Part shown: positions 10,546 to 20,510 of the stretch, in pieces
Numbering within the stretch: the first letter of the stretch is position 1
Layout: the number at the start of each line of letters is the position of its first letter
Source of the DNA: Lycium barbarum
Lineage: Eukaryota; Streptophyta; Magnoliopsida; Solanales; Solanaceae
Direction of reading: 5' to 3'
NCBI RefSeq assembly: GCF_019175385.1
Contig: NC_083341.1
Coordinates: 92,158,321-92,222,320, forward strand
DNA length: 64,000 bases
The notes under the pieces: model-generated
What the model was told of the DNA's origin: nothing
What the model saw: only the letters and a program-made list of their open reading frames with translations
Databases searched by the model: none
Program-made: the position numbers and the translations under genes

Positions 10546-13229
10546 TGTCACGACCCGACTAGGGGCCGTGACGGGTACCCGGGGCTAACCACCGAGCACC
10601 ACTCGTTCTACTACTTATCATGTTCATTAAACGCTCTTTTATCAAATTCATATTCAAATTATAAGGAAAACATCTTTCATTTGAAAGTATAAATACTTTC
10701 ATATACATACGCCTCTCGGCTATCAAAATGATAATATACACACATATACATATGTGCAGTAGTGACCTTGTGAGACCATATAACCCACACTGCGTATCTA
10801 CGAGCCTATACTGGAGTGCTAGACATAAGGACGGGACAAGACCCCGTCATGCCCAAAATATACATGTACACAAAAGAATAATCATAAGCACTTCAGGACA
10901 ATGGAGTGCTCTCGAATCAGCTGCTAGCTCCTATGAGTCTGGATCAAGATCACCTCCCTGTCTACCTGTGGGCATGAACATAGCGTCCAAAGAAAACGGA
11001 CGTCAGTACGAACATTGTACTGAGTATGAGAGGCATAAACAATAATGAAACATCAATGAAATGAGGAGGCATCGAATGAGGAGCAATCTATAACTGACTG
11101 TGAATCATAAAAGAAATAAATCATGCTGTCTTACTCATACTCATCATCATATCATATATGCATAAATGTATAAGTATAAGCTGCCCGTCCCTGTAGGTAC
11201 GGTGTAATAATAAGTAACCTGCGTCCAGGGCTCCCGCATTCGAGGTATAAGCTGCCCACTATAGTGGTGTGTATATCTGCCCGACCATATAGGTACGGTG
11301 TAATATCATCATCATATGCTCATCATAGTATGCTCATCATAGTATTCTTATCATAATATTCTCATCATAATACATGCATGAAGACTCCAGGACAACAATC
11401 TTTATCGGGGTGACGTAAGGTCGTGATCCCCCGATTTCATTATGAAGCATTCACAAGCATTCTGCCTCACCATGAAGGAAGTAGTATATAAGGTGAGTGT
11501 GTACAATGCATAACATCATCGACTTTATAGTAATCTGCCTCACCTTGAAGGGACAACACATAAGGTTAGTGTATACAATACATTACATACTTGACTTAAT
11601 GGTATTTTGCCTCACCTCGAAGGGAATAATGTATGAGGTGAGTATATACAACATACGACATCATTAGCGTTATAGGAACGTCATATCATGAACTCTAGAG
11701 TCTTTAGACTCAAGCTCATCATCATCATCATTGGACTCATAACATATCTCTTATCTCCTATAGCTATTCATGATCATAGACTCTTAACTTTCCGGGATAT
11801 ATAGAGAATTCATGGAGAGAAAGGAGAATCATACAATCAGATTCATGCCATAGAAAGAAAGGACTAGCCTCACATACCTTTGTCGCTTAACTATTTTATT
11901 GCTTGCTCGTTCTCCTTTAATGCACTCGTTCTACCTTCAAGAGAATTCGTATCGACATTAGCTAAACGGTTACAAGAACGTGCTTGCTAAAGCTAGAGAA
12001 AATTGGACGGCATTTCCTTCGTTTATACAACTTTTCCCATAATCTATATCAACTCCCAAACATTCATAACAACGTTCACAATATCATAAACCACAAGTAT
12101 CATTCATTATATTATCCACATTTCACAATTTTACTTTAATTCATCCATAATCATGACCATATTTCACTATCGTGTTCTTTCACATATAATACACATTCCA
12201 TGTTCTACATGTCATTCATAACCTATTTACAATCTCAACATATCCATTTTCATGATTCATTCCAACTACTACTCAACAATATCACTATTCACACTTTCAT
12301 GACCCATTTCCTTTATCTTTCTACAATCCAAGTGTCTCCACTTCTCCATACTTTAAATAACATGCAAATACCATAAACCTTACCTTAGATAGTGTAGGAA
12401 CAAGTCTTGAGTGGTATTACTCTTCTTGCACCAAAACCTTAGTTAAACTCTCTTGAAATTTCTTGACTTTGATGAACTTTGATGTGTTTCTCACACTTAG
12501 TTTTGTGGATTTGATGAACTTGATCTTACATTTTCACTTGGATTCTTGTATTGGAAGAGTTTGGAAAGTTCTAGAGAGCTATTGGGTCATGGAGAGAGAA
12601 AATGGAATGAATTAAATGAACTTGGGTCATTATTTTATAAATGCAAAAGTTGTCCCGACGTCATTATACGGACAATTATACGGTCTGTATAATTGACCGT
12701 AAAACTGCTCCAGTGAGCGTCTCATTCTGTGTCACTTTGACGGCACATTATACGGGCCGTATAATTTTATACGGTCCGTATAATTTGACCGTGAAATTGA
12801 CCCTTCAGCAACTTCATTCTGTGACAATCCTACAGTCCATTATATGGGCCGTATAACATTATACGGTCCGTATAATCGACCGTATAACCCATCCTTTCAA
12901 TGATCTTTTTCTTGCCACTTTATTTGATCTCCAAGCCATAGGGAACCTTCTTAGCACTTGTTTATCATTTCATTAACATTCTAAGGGACCTTATAACTCC
13001 TCTTCAAGGCACCATTTAGTTATCATTAACTTGGTACTCATAATTTCTTTCGAATACACATCGTATGCCTTGCCTTCTCTCGACAAACTTTCTTCTCTTA
13101 TCTCAAATGCCTTTGAAATCTTAATTAGGGTCGTCAAACGTCATTCCTTTCTTATTAAAATATCGTATACTCGTATTCTTCGTTCGTCTATTCACTGTAC
13201 GCAAATGGGGAATCTTCCAAGGTGTAACA
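10546..13229 (-). repeat. Element A 5' LTR (full length)
   Basis: It runs from TGTCACGACCCGACTAGG to GGTGTAACA, 2684 bp, and is the reference for this LTR family in the window. In minus-strand sense it holds a palindrome cluster (12660-12875), a TATA-like CATTTATAAAAT near 12630-12640, and the hairpin with TGACGTC at 10999-11022. Repeated AAGGTGAGTGT-type segments (about 11460-11650) lie between. Confidence 0.92.
12660..12875. repeat. Palindrome cluster in element A 5' LTR
   Basis: Perfect copies of TTATACGG-N-CCGTATAA lie at 12748-12764, 12767-12783 and 12859-12875. Imperfect ones lie near 12665-12690 and 12830-12850. The equivalent cluster of the 3' LTR (5043-5265) has extra substitutions. 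Confidence 0.88.
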
Positions 13230-13745
13230 ATGAATCTTCCTAATTTTCCATAATCTTCCTAAATAACGGAAATTATGAGTCCATGACTATAAAGAGCTAC
13301 ATACGCATATGATAAATAAAAGAGATTCGATACGAGCATGATAATGATGATGATGAGCTTAAGTATAAAGAATCCTAGAGCAACATATGATGTCCATGAG
13401 GTTAATGATCCTAAGTATGGTTCCATCGATGCTTTTTCTTTTGTACACTCACCTTAAAATGTTAGTCCCCTCAAGGTGAGACATAATGATTATGATCATT
13501 CCATAATGAAACTGGGGGTTCACGACCTTATGTCACCCCGACATAGCCATAGTTGCCTTCAAGTTCTAATGTATGTTTGATGATAAATGTATAATGACGC
13601 TAAGCTTATGATATGCCTATGAGATGTATAATAATGATAAGTTTATGTTGACTATATGATGATACTATTCCACCGTGCCTGGTTGGCCGGGCATGTCACC
13701 GCAGAATGGGGCGGCATACGATTCCACCGTGCCTAAATGGCCGGG

Positions 13746-16700
13746 TGTCACGACCCAACCTCGTGGGCCGCGACTGGTACCCTAACTGGGTACCCGTACA
13801 TACCTACCCGACCGACTTTCGAATCATACGAATTTTTTTTTCTTTTTCTTTTTAACAGAAATTACAGAAGTAGGTCGATACAAATACGGCACGCGCGCAA
13901 ACATACATATATATATATATACATACATACCTGAACATACAGACATTTACATATAACCCGATAAGGCTAACATACCGACGAAATCCGTAACCCACACATA
14001 TATCTACAGGCCTCTACAGACATACAGAATCATATGACGGGACAGGGCCCCGCCGTACCCAGAATTTCCATACATACAGAACATACGGAAAAACAGAAGA
14101 TATATAGCAAAAGTATATGCTCCGGATCGAAGGAGCTCTTCAAACGGCAGAGTCAGAAACCTACGCTGGCGGCGTATCACCTGGTGCGTCTGTACCTGCG
14201 GGCATGTAGCGCAGCCCCCGAAGAGCGGGGGTCAGTACGAAAAATGTACCGAGTATGTAAAGCAGAAACATAGCAAACATAAACATAGTCCGAACCGGAG
14301 TCACAGAAATATAACGGACAGACCCATAAATCAGACGGACGGACAGAGTCATGATCCAGACAGACATACAGAGTCGTGGTTCATACAGATAAACAGAATC
14401 ATGGTTCGGACAGACAGACGGAATCATAATACGGACAGACGAGCAGAATCAGTATCCATACAGACGTACAAAATCGGAGTCCATACGGGCGTACCGAATA
14501 AAAATCCATACGGATATACAGAATCAGAATCCATACGGACATACAGACATAGTCGTAATTCAGACGGACAGACAGAAGTATGTCGGACAGAATTATGCAA
14601 GCAGAGTAGTACAGAGTCATACAGAATCATACAGAGGCATGTGCTTAAATAAATACAGATGGCACACGCATACATTCATACAGATCCCGGCCCTGTCTGG
14701 GGGCGCGGTAACAGAACCCGGCCCTCTTAGTACGGGACGCGGTGGACAGACAGAATCAGATCAGATCATATGCCATCCTGGCCGCCATCCCCATACACAG
14801 ATCATAATATCATACAGACATACAGATCCCGGCCCGTACGCCGAGGGACGCGGTGAACAATGCAGAGAAATATGCACGATAACAGAACCTGGCCCGGGAC
14901 GCAGTGAAGGAATGCATTGAGACAGACACGAACCGATAAATGAGAAACTACTTACATACAGACTCAACATACAAACTCAATCAAACTGAAGGGTGCCAAA
15001 CGGCGAGTCAAAATCAGAGTATCCAGATAGTATGCATAGTACGCGCCTATATCCTACTTGAGAAGGCACGACAGATTATTAGCAGAATCAGATTCTCAGA
15101 TGTTCAGAAATCATTTTGTAAGAATTGCATAAAAATAGTTGTACCATAATCAAAATAATAGTTCAATTGTTTTCTGAGAAAATCGGACAAAACGGAAGTA
15201 TTTAAAGTATTACAGAAGATATCGGGCCTTGCGGGCCCGCCTCGGACCAAATCGAGGCAACATATGTAAATTATCGCTAATAGACCTTATGAGGTCATCC
15301 CTAATCGTTTGGAAGTGTTCCGACTCCGTTTAGGGAAGTTTTGTACAAAAACTCACTTTAAAGGAAATTTGTAAGAAAATAGCTTCAATTGAATTGAAGG
15401 AATTGGAGCGGTTTTCCGTCTCGAATTCCGGGGAACGGAGTCGTACTTAAGGCTCGCGGCCGAGCCTATCACATCCAGAACATGCCTAGGAACAAAGGGA
15501 AATGCTTCACATACCTCGATAGCGCCTTACGCTCGCTTGGCGTCGACTTCAATTTCGTCCAAAATCTAGAAATGGTCAAGTTTACCATTTGTTAGTTTCA
15601 AACTTTTCAATAATTCAACTCAACACAGACTTGCCTACCGAAATTTCGGCAGCATTTCCTCTGTATATAAGACATCCCCGAGACTTAGCTCGGCTCAATT
15701 CATCATCACAACAACCCAGAAATAGCATCAATAACAACAATATGCATTAAACATACGATATGGCATCACTAGCCATCCTTTCGACATAACGAAACATTTT
15801 GCGTTTCAACCTTACATTTCCAACCCAAACTTATTATTTTCATATTCATTATCCATCAAAATCATTACGACATACATCGGAGGCATCCATACCATTTTCA
15901 CACAATATTCATAGGATACGCAAACATTCAAACTTCCCCTTTAAGTCACTACTTTTCCAATCTTTTCCTAACTTTCAACATACAAGTTCATAAACACATT
16001 CCCATATTCCCAAGTTCATTATCATTGATCATAATTTTCATGAAATCCCGCTAAAGCGACATACTTTCCGACAACAACTTAACCAACAAATTCTTCGTTT
16101 TAGCTTAACCATTATCCTTCCATCTACTTCACAAAGTCATAACAACACAAGTATTGCATTAAATAAATTCAATCCATCCACTTTCATACAAGGCACCACA
16201 CGGCCAACATGCAATATCCCCCAACTTCCATTAATTCATCCCACTTTCATTTCTAATACAATTTCCATCACACTACAACTAAATTACAACATGAATTCAA
16301 ATCATCCAAATCATGCAATATACATATATATATTCGGCCAATACACACTTAGTTCCAACACACAAAATTTCCATGTTTTTCATTCATTCACACATACTAC
16401 ATCATACATATACCATTTATAACATAACAAGAGCATGAAATCCTCACCTTTCTTCAAGTTCTTCACTTGGAGGATAAATTTCTTTTCTTGCCACAATACT
16501 TATATCAACTTGTAGAGGGCTTTGCACTTGGTAATAATTTCACAAGAGATGAACTTTTAAACCAAAGAATTGGCTCCAAAAGTTTTTCTTTCCTTTTCTT
16601 TTCTCTCTTTCTCTAGCTGTGCTCCCTCTTTCTTTTTCTTGTTCTTTCTTTGTTTTTCTTGAATGTTATAAGGATATAGATGAATATATAATATGATTTC

Positions 16701-17009
16701 CATTGTATTTATCACATGGGAATTAATTTATTCCTTGGACTTGGGCCATTTGTTGCTTGGCCGGTTGGGCTTCCTTTTTGGACCTCACTTTCTATTTTTT
16801 GTTTTAGCCCAATTGTAGGCTAAATAAATTGTAATTCATGGAACAAGTTTCCAAAATTCCAATTTTTTCCTTGGTCTCCTTTCGTAATTCCACACCAACG
16901 TTATCATAGCCGACACATTCATACCAAGTAAGGTCCAAATATGGCCTCATTCATTACAAATCAAGTTATCTCGAATTTTTCCGAATATTCAAAAATGCCG
17001 GATGTAACA
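13746..17009 (-). repeat. Gag-only element 3' LTR
   Basis: It is 3264 bp, starts TGTCACGACCCAACCTCG and ends GGATGTAACA. It is near-identical to 20511-23757 apart from point changes and length changes in the T-run near 13830 and the TATA-run near 13910. It holds the 25-bp minisatellite (14345-14544) and a hairpin-like motif at 14231-14252. A/T-rich pyrimidine stretches lie near 16580-16680. Confidence 0.93.
14345..14544. repeat. 25-bp minisatellite in LTR (left copy)
   Basis: There are about eight tandem units of 24-26 bp. Example starts are AGAGTCATGATCCAGACAG, AGAATCAGTATCCATACAG and AGAATCAGAATCCATACGG. Units diverge from each other at several positions but keep the period. The right LTR holds the same array at 21105-21303, so the array predates the insertion. 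Confidence 0.85.
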
Positions 17010-17010
17010 T

Positions 17011-17023
17011 CCTCCCCCCCTTT
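17011..17023 (-). promoter_or_regulatory. Gag-only element polypurine tract
   Basis: The minus strand reads AAAGGGGGGGAGG directly before the 3' LTR. It is the plus-strand priming site, comparable to the tracts of A, B and C. Confidence 0.85.
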
Positions 17024-17369
17024 AGAACATTCGTCCTCGAATGTTAAATTGACCTCATGGGGCGTCATACTACTTCGGGAGGGTTCTCTTTATAGTCGTC
17101 CTTTGTTGACTTTCCGACATGGCTTCTTCACCAACATTATGGGGTAATTTTTCAAATCACTGATTCAAACACCTTCATAATATATTTGCTCATACCCCAC
17201 ATAATCATCGAACCATAAGCTATATTCTCGTAACAGACGGATGCCTTTCAGACGTTATAATTAATCATCACTTCTTGTTACACTTCTGAGTTTCTTACCA
17301 CATTATCGAAATCCTACTTCATACCAGACACTTCATACCAAACAGATTCAGAACTAGAACCGAACGCGT

Positions 17370-17840
17370 AGAAGCATATCGGACGGATTCGTAATCGGAG
17401 GTAGACGTACTAAACTATGGCGGACGGATTCGTAGTCAAAGTCAGGGGTACGGAGGTATGTCAGACAGATCTGAGATCGGAGTCAGGTGTACAGAAATGT
17501 ATCATACAGAATCATGATCAAAGTCAGACGGACAGAAATGTATCAGATAGAGTCGTGATCAAGATCAGACATACGGAGATGTATCAGGCAGGCGTACGAT
17601 CGAAATCAGACGCATAGAAGCATATCAGACGGATTCATATCCGGAGTCAGACATACAGAGGTGTGTCAGACAGATTCGTAATCAGAGTTAATCGTACAGA
17701 GATATGTCAGACAGAAACGCATTCAGAATCAATCATACAGAAGTATGTCGACCAGAAACATATTCAGAATCGGATGTACAAAGATTTATCAGGTGGGAAC
17801 ATAATTGAGTTCAGAAGCATAGAGGCGTAATAGACAGAGC
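17370..17840. repeat. 41-bp minisatellite downstream of gag
   Basis: Successive units keep a 41-bp period, as counted directly over 17480-17810. Unit starts are GTATCATACAGAATCATG, GTATCAGATAGAGTCGTG, GTATCAGGCAGGCGTACG, ATATCAGACGGATTCATA, GTGTCAGACAGATTCGTA and ATGTCAGACAGAAACGCA. At least eight clear units exist, with weaker ones at both ends. It stands where pol would be expected, between the gag stop and the polypurine tract. The CAGA-rich composition resembles the 25-bp LTR array but the period differs. Confidence 0.85.
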
Positions 17841-18247
17841 CTTAGCAGAATCGGAAGTGCAGAAGTATAACAGATAGAATCTGAAGCCGAATCAGATCAC
17901 TCTTAGTAAGGCTCCAGTGATTTATGGAAAATTCCCTTATTGGTGACTTGGCTAGCCAAGTTGTCATACAAATCGTCTCGCGTGTCGTTTATCGACTCTT
18001 TCAAAGATTCCGCTTATTCGCAATTCTTATCTTTCGTCTTTCCTACCATCCATACTCATTTTCCTTTTCAGACATCGTCATACCGGACTGAGTTATAATG
18101 GGATAGGGGTTTTTCTAGTCCTTGACAGCATCTGTGCCCTCACCCCCGCTTCGTTTCATGTATTCGGTTTAGTAAAACCTTTCGCCGATCACGATATTAG
18201 TTGCCGGGACTCGGCTTTCAATCCATATGGGTACCAGACGAAAATCA

Positions 18248-18302
18248 TACATACGCACATACACATACACATACACACATACACATACACACATACACAT
18301 AT
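18248..18302. repeat. ACACAT microsatellite
   Basis: Alternating ACACAT/ACACACAT units run for about 55 bp. It is a simple repeat within the noncoding part of the gag-only element. Confidence 0.9.
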
Positions 18303-18520
18303 ATTTACTACTATCTTACTGGCGAACGTCTCTGACTGTTATTCGGATTCGCTCAATTTCCCGAGCGGGGTTGTACCCTTTTCTTTTTTGCCCATTTAGT
18401 CCGCCTCGTTCTGCGCGACTTTTGTAAAGGCACTAATTACTCCACACATTCTCTTTTCCTTTAGATTACCAAACTTTTCATTTATATCCATCATACCTAC
18501 ACTTGTGCAAAACTTTACAT

Positions 18521-18600
18521 TACTTCCCAGGGGGTCACCCATCCCAGAATTGCTCTGGCTTGAGCACGCTTAACTCCAAAACTTTCATGCATTTCGACGC
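18521..18600 (-). other. 5S rRNA-like segment inside the gag-only element
   Basis: On the minus strand GTTAAGCGTGCT (18574-18563) is followed, 30 bases start to start, by GGATGGGTGACC (18544-18533) and then CTGGGAAGT (18530-18522). In canonical plant 5S rRNA the same blocks start at about nucleotides 51 and 81, also 30 apart. They correspond to box A and box C of the internal Pol III promoter. The 5' half of 5S (nt 1-45) is not recognisable, and the bases between the blocks differ. It is therefore a partial 5S derivative, not a working rRNA gene. It lies on the same strand as gag, between the gag stop and the minisatellite. Confidence 0.8.
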
Positions 18601-18834
18601 GTTAGGGCTGATATAATTTCGTCGATCGCCCCGCACGACCTTTGTCGCGTAATTTTAGAGCAAATCGGGGTCTTAGCAAATTTTTGGAAAATATTTGTAG
18701 CGGGTCCCACCCCCGGCTAAGTCATACAATTACCATATTGCCTTTCTGAATCTTGGTACCTACCAAGTTAACATTTACCTTACTATTTCTAATACCCAGA
18801 AGTACAAGATCACGTAATGCAACAAAATACAGAC

Positions 18835-20307
18835 TTATCCATACATATATCTCTCAAAAAGAATCGCTGGCGTACCTGGGCGTGCGCTCGCAGACGCTCC
18901 TGGGTCCTGCCAGCCGGTTAAAGAAAACACGCGGTTCGAAGGACCGCTGTAACCAGAAGCTGCACCACGTCCTCTGCCACGACCCGCTGGCGCTGGTGCT
19001 GGTGTCGGTGCTCCTCGCCCCGTGGGGCGCATGGCCGCCGAAGGAGAAGCTGAGCCTGCAACGGACCCAGCAGGCCGGGCTGAACCTGAACTGCCCTTAA
19101 GCGGGCACTCTCTGACTCGATGGTCTGGGCTCCCACAAAAATAACAAGCGCCCGTAGCGCGATAACACTCCCCCGGGTGGGGTCTCCCACAGTAAGGACA
19201 TGGGGGTATGGGTGGCCTCGACTGACCGGGACCTCTGCTCACCTGTGGACCTGGGACTCTAGAGCTCTGTCCCGTGAACTGTGGAGGTGTACTGTAGGCT
19301 GGCTGGGACGAATACCTGTTACCCTGCCGCTGGGAAGGCTCACCCTGAAATCCCCCTGAATATCCAGCCGATCTGGCTCTCTTAGGCCGGCCCCTGTCGT
19401 AACCCCTATCAGGCCGACTCTCCCTACGTCGGTCCTCCATGCCCTGGGCGTATGCCTGTACCCGGGCTACATGCATCCCTGGCTGAGAAGCCATGGCCAA
19501 GCAACCGTCAATTAGATAAGGGTCTAGTCCCATCACATACCTGTGCACCCTATCGGCCATCTCGGCTACTATGGCGGGCGCATACCTAGCCAGTGAGTCG
19601 AACTCTAGGCTGTACTCGCGAACACTTCTACCATTCTGTCTCAGGTTCAAGAACCGATCAACCCTAGCTCTCCGTAGCTCTGGTGGTAGAAAATGATCAA
19701 GAAAGGCCTTAGTAAACTCGGCCCATACCGCTGGGGGAGCATCGTCACCCCTGGAGAGCTGCCAAGACTCATACCAATTTGCCGCCACCTCATATAATCG
19801 ATATGAAGCCAACTCCACAGACTCAATCGGCGAAGCCTTAATCAATCGTATTGTACTCTCCATCTTTCTAATGAACTCCTGGGGGTCCTCCTCAGGTTTT
19901 GTCCCAGAGAATTCTGGAGGATTACATGTCAAAAACTCACGAGCCCTGGAGCTCTCATACCTGTCCACACGACCACCCCCAAATCCATGCCTGCGAACCT
20001 GCTCCGCCATCAATGTGGTCAATAACTGAACCGCATCTCGCATGGCCCTACCCTCCGCCCCTGCCTGTGGAGCTGGAGGCTCGGGCACTGGAACCTCAGG
20101 AGCTTGCGGTGGAGCCGTCTCCCGATTAGCAGCTTCTGCTGCTCTGATATCCTCCGGCAAGGGGGGTGTAACAGATCCAGACGACGGGGGCACGTCCTCA
20201 AGTGCAGGCTGCACACTGGCCCTGGTAACCCTCGGGGCCCGGCTGGTCTCTCCTGCCTCTATCCTCGCCTTGCCCTTCTGGGCAGCTGTTGCCTTCTTCG
20301 GAGGCAT
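18835..20307 (-). CDS. GAG polyprotein of the gag-only element
   Basis: This is an open frame of 490 codons from an ATG at 20307-20305 (MPPKKATAAQKGK); the triplet before it is GTG and I do not use it. It lies about 200 bp inside the 5' LTR, as expected for GAG. After a basic, Pro-rich N-terminus the retroviral-type GAG domain covers about residues 120-300, with FSGTKPEEDPQEFI, SYRLYEVAANWYESW and NSL/DSLARYAPAI-like blocks. A basic RGYDRGRPKRARS stretch follows. The zinc knuckle CYFCGSPDHRVREC (about 388-401) has all of C-C-H-C. The frame then reaches RVFSLTGWQDP, the normal entry to protease, and ends within about 25 unrelated residues with no protease motif. It should form particles and bind RNA; the truncation fits a parasite of autonomous relatives. 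Confidence 0.9.
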   Translation of the reverse strand: MPPKKATAAQKGKARIEAGETSRAPRVTRASVQPALEDVPPSSGSVTPPLPEDIRAAEAANRETAPPQAPEVPVPEPPAPQAGAEGRAMRDAVQLLTTLMAEQVRRHGFGGGRVDRYESSRAREFLTCNPPEFSGTKPEEDPQEFIRKMESTIRLIKASPIESVELASYRLYEVAANWYESWQLSRGDDAPPAVWAEFTKAFLDHFLPPELRRARVDRFLNLRQNGRSVREYSLEFDSLARYAPAIVAEMADRVHRYVMGLDPYLIDGCLAMASQPGMHVARVQAYAQGMEDRRRESRPDRGYDRGRPKRARSAGYSGGFQGEPSQRQGNRYSSQPAYSTPPQFTGQSSRVPGPQVSRGPGQSRPPIPPCPYCGRPHPGECYRATGACYFCGSPDHRVRECPLKGSSGSARPAGSVAGSASPSAAMRPTGRGAPTPAPAPAGRGRGRGAASGYSGPSNRVFSLTGWQDPGASASARPGTPAILFERYMYG

Positions 20308-20494
20308 CACTGAAACATAGCAGATCGTTAGGAGAGGATCATCCTACTAATACAGTTCTATCGCACGATCTAAGAATCCAAAGAAGGGTAGCATCCTAAA
20401 TGCCCTGTAGCTTCCTGTTTATAGATGTGGTAAACAACACATCGATAAACAAGACTCTACTAGACACGACCTGTAGACATACCGAGGACTAACC

Positions 20495-20506
20495 GCTCTG
20501 ATACCA
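20495..20506 (-). promoter_or_regulatory. Gag-only element primer-binding site
   Basis: The minus strand reads TGGTATCAGAGC, a perfect complement to the 3' end of initiator tRNA-Met, four bases inside the 5' LTR. A perfect site suggests that the copy was recently competent to be reverse transcribed in trans. Confidence 0.92.
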
Positions 20507-20510
20507 CTTT

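Larger units (their letters stand above)
3473..13229 (-). mobile_element. Element A: Tekay-type Ty3/gypsy chromovirus, defective
   Basis: This is a complete insertion bounded by TGTCACGACCC and GGTGTAACA ends, with a perfect 5-bp duplication ATGAA (3468-3472 and 13230-13234). It is read on the minus strand in the order 5' LTR (10546-13229), primer-binding site, GAG, protease, RT, RNase H, integrase with chromodomain tail, polypurine tract and 3' LTR (3473-5604). It inserted head-to-tail against the solo LTR that surrounds it, which belongs to the same family. Deletions, frameshifts and stops make it non-autonomous. Its two LTRs differ by substitutions and by a large deletion in the left one, so it is not recent. 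Confidence 0.93.

Noticed and set aside
14345..14544. CRISPR-like array
   Set aside because: Units are directly adjacent and diverged, with no conserved repeat/unique spacer alternation, and the DNA is plant-type.
18521..18600. A functional 5S rRNA gene
   Set aside because: Only the 3' half is recognisable; the 5' half and the bases between the promoter boxes differ from 5S rRNA.
18753..19359. Plus-strand frames overlapping the gag of the gag-only element
   Set aside because: They lie antisense to a clear GAG frame with a zinc knuckle and have no family resemblance.
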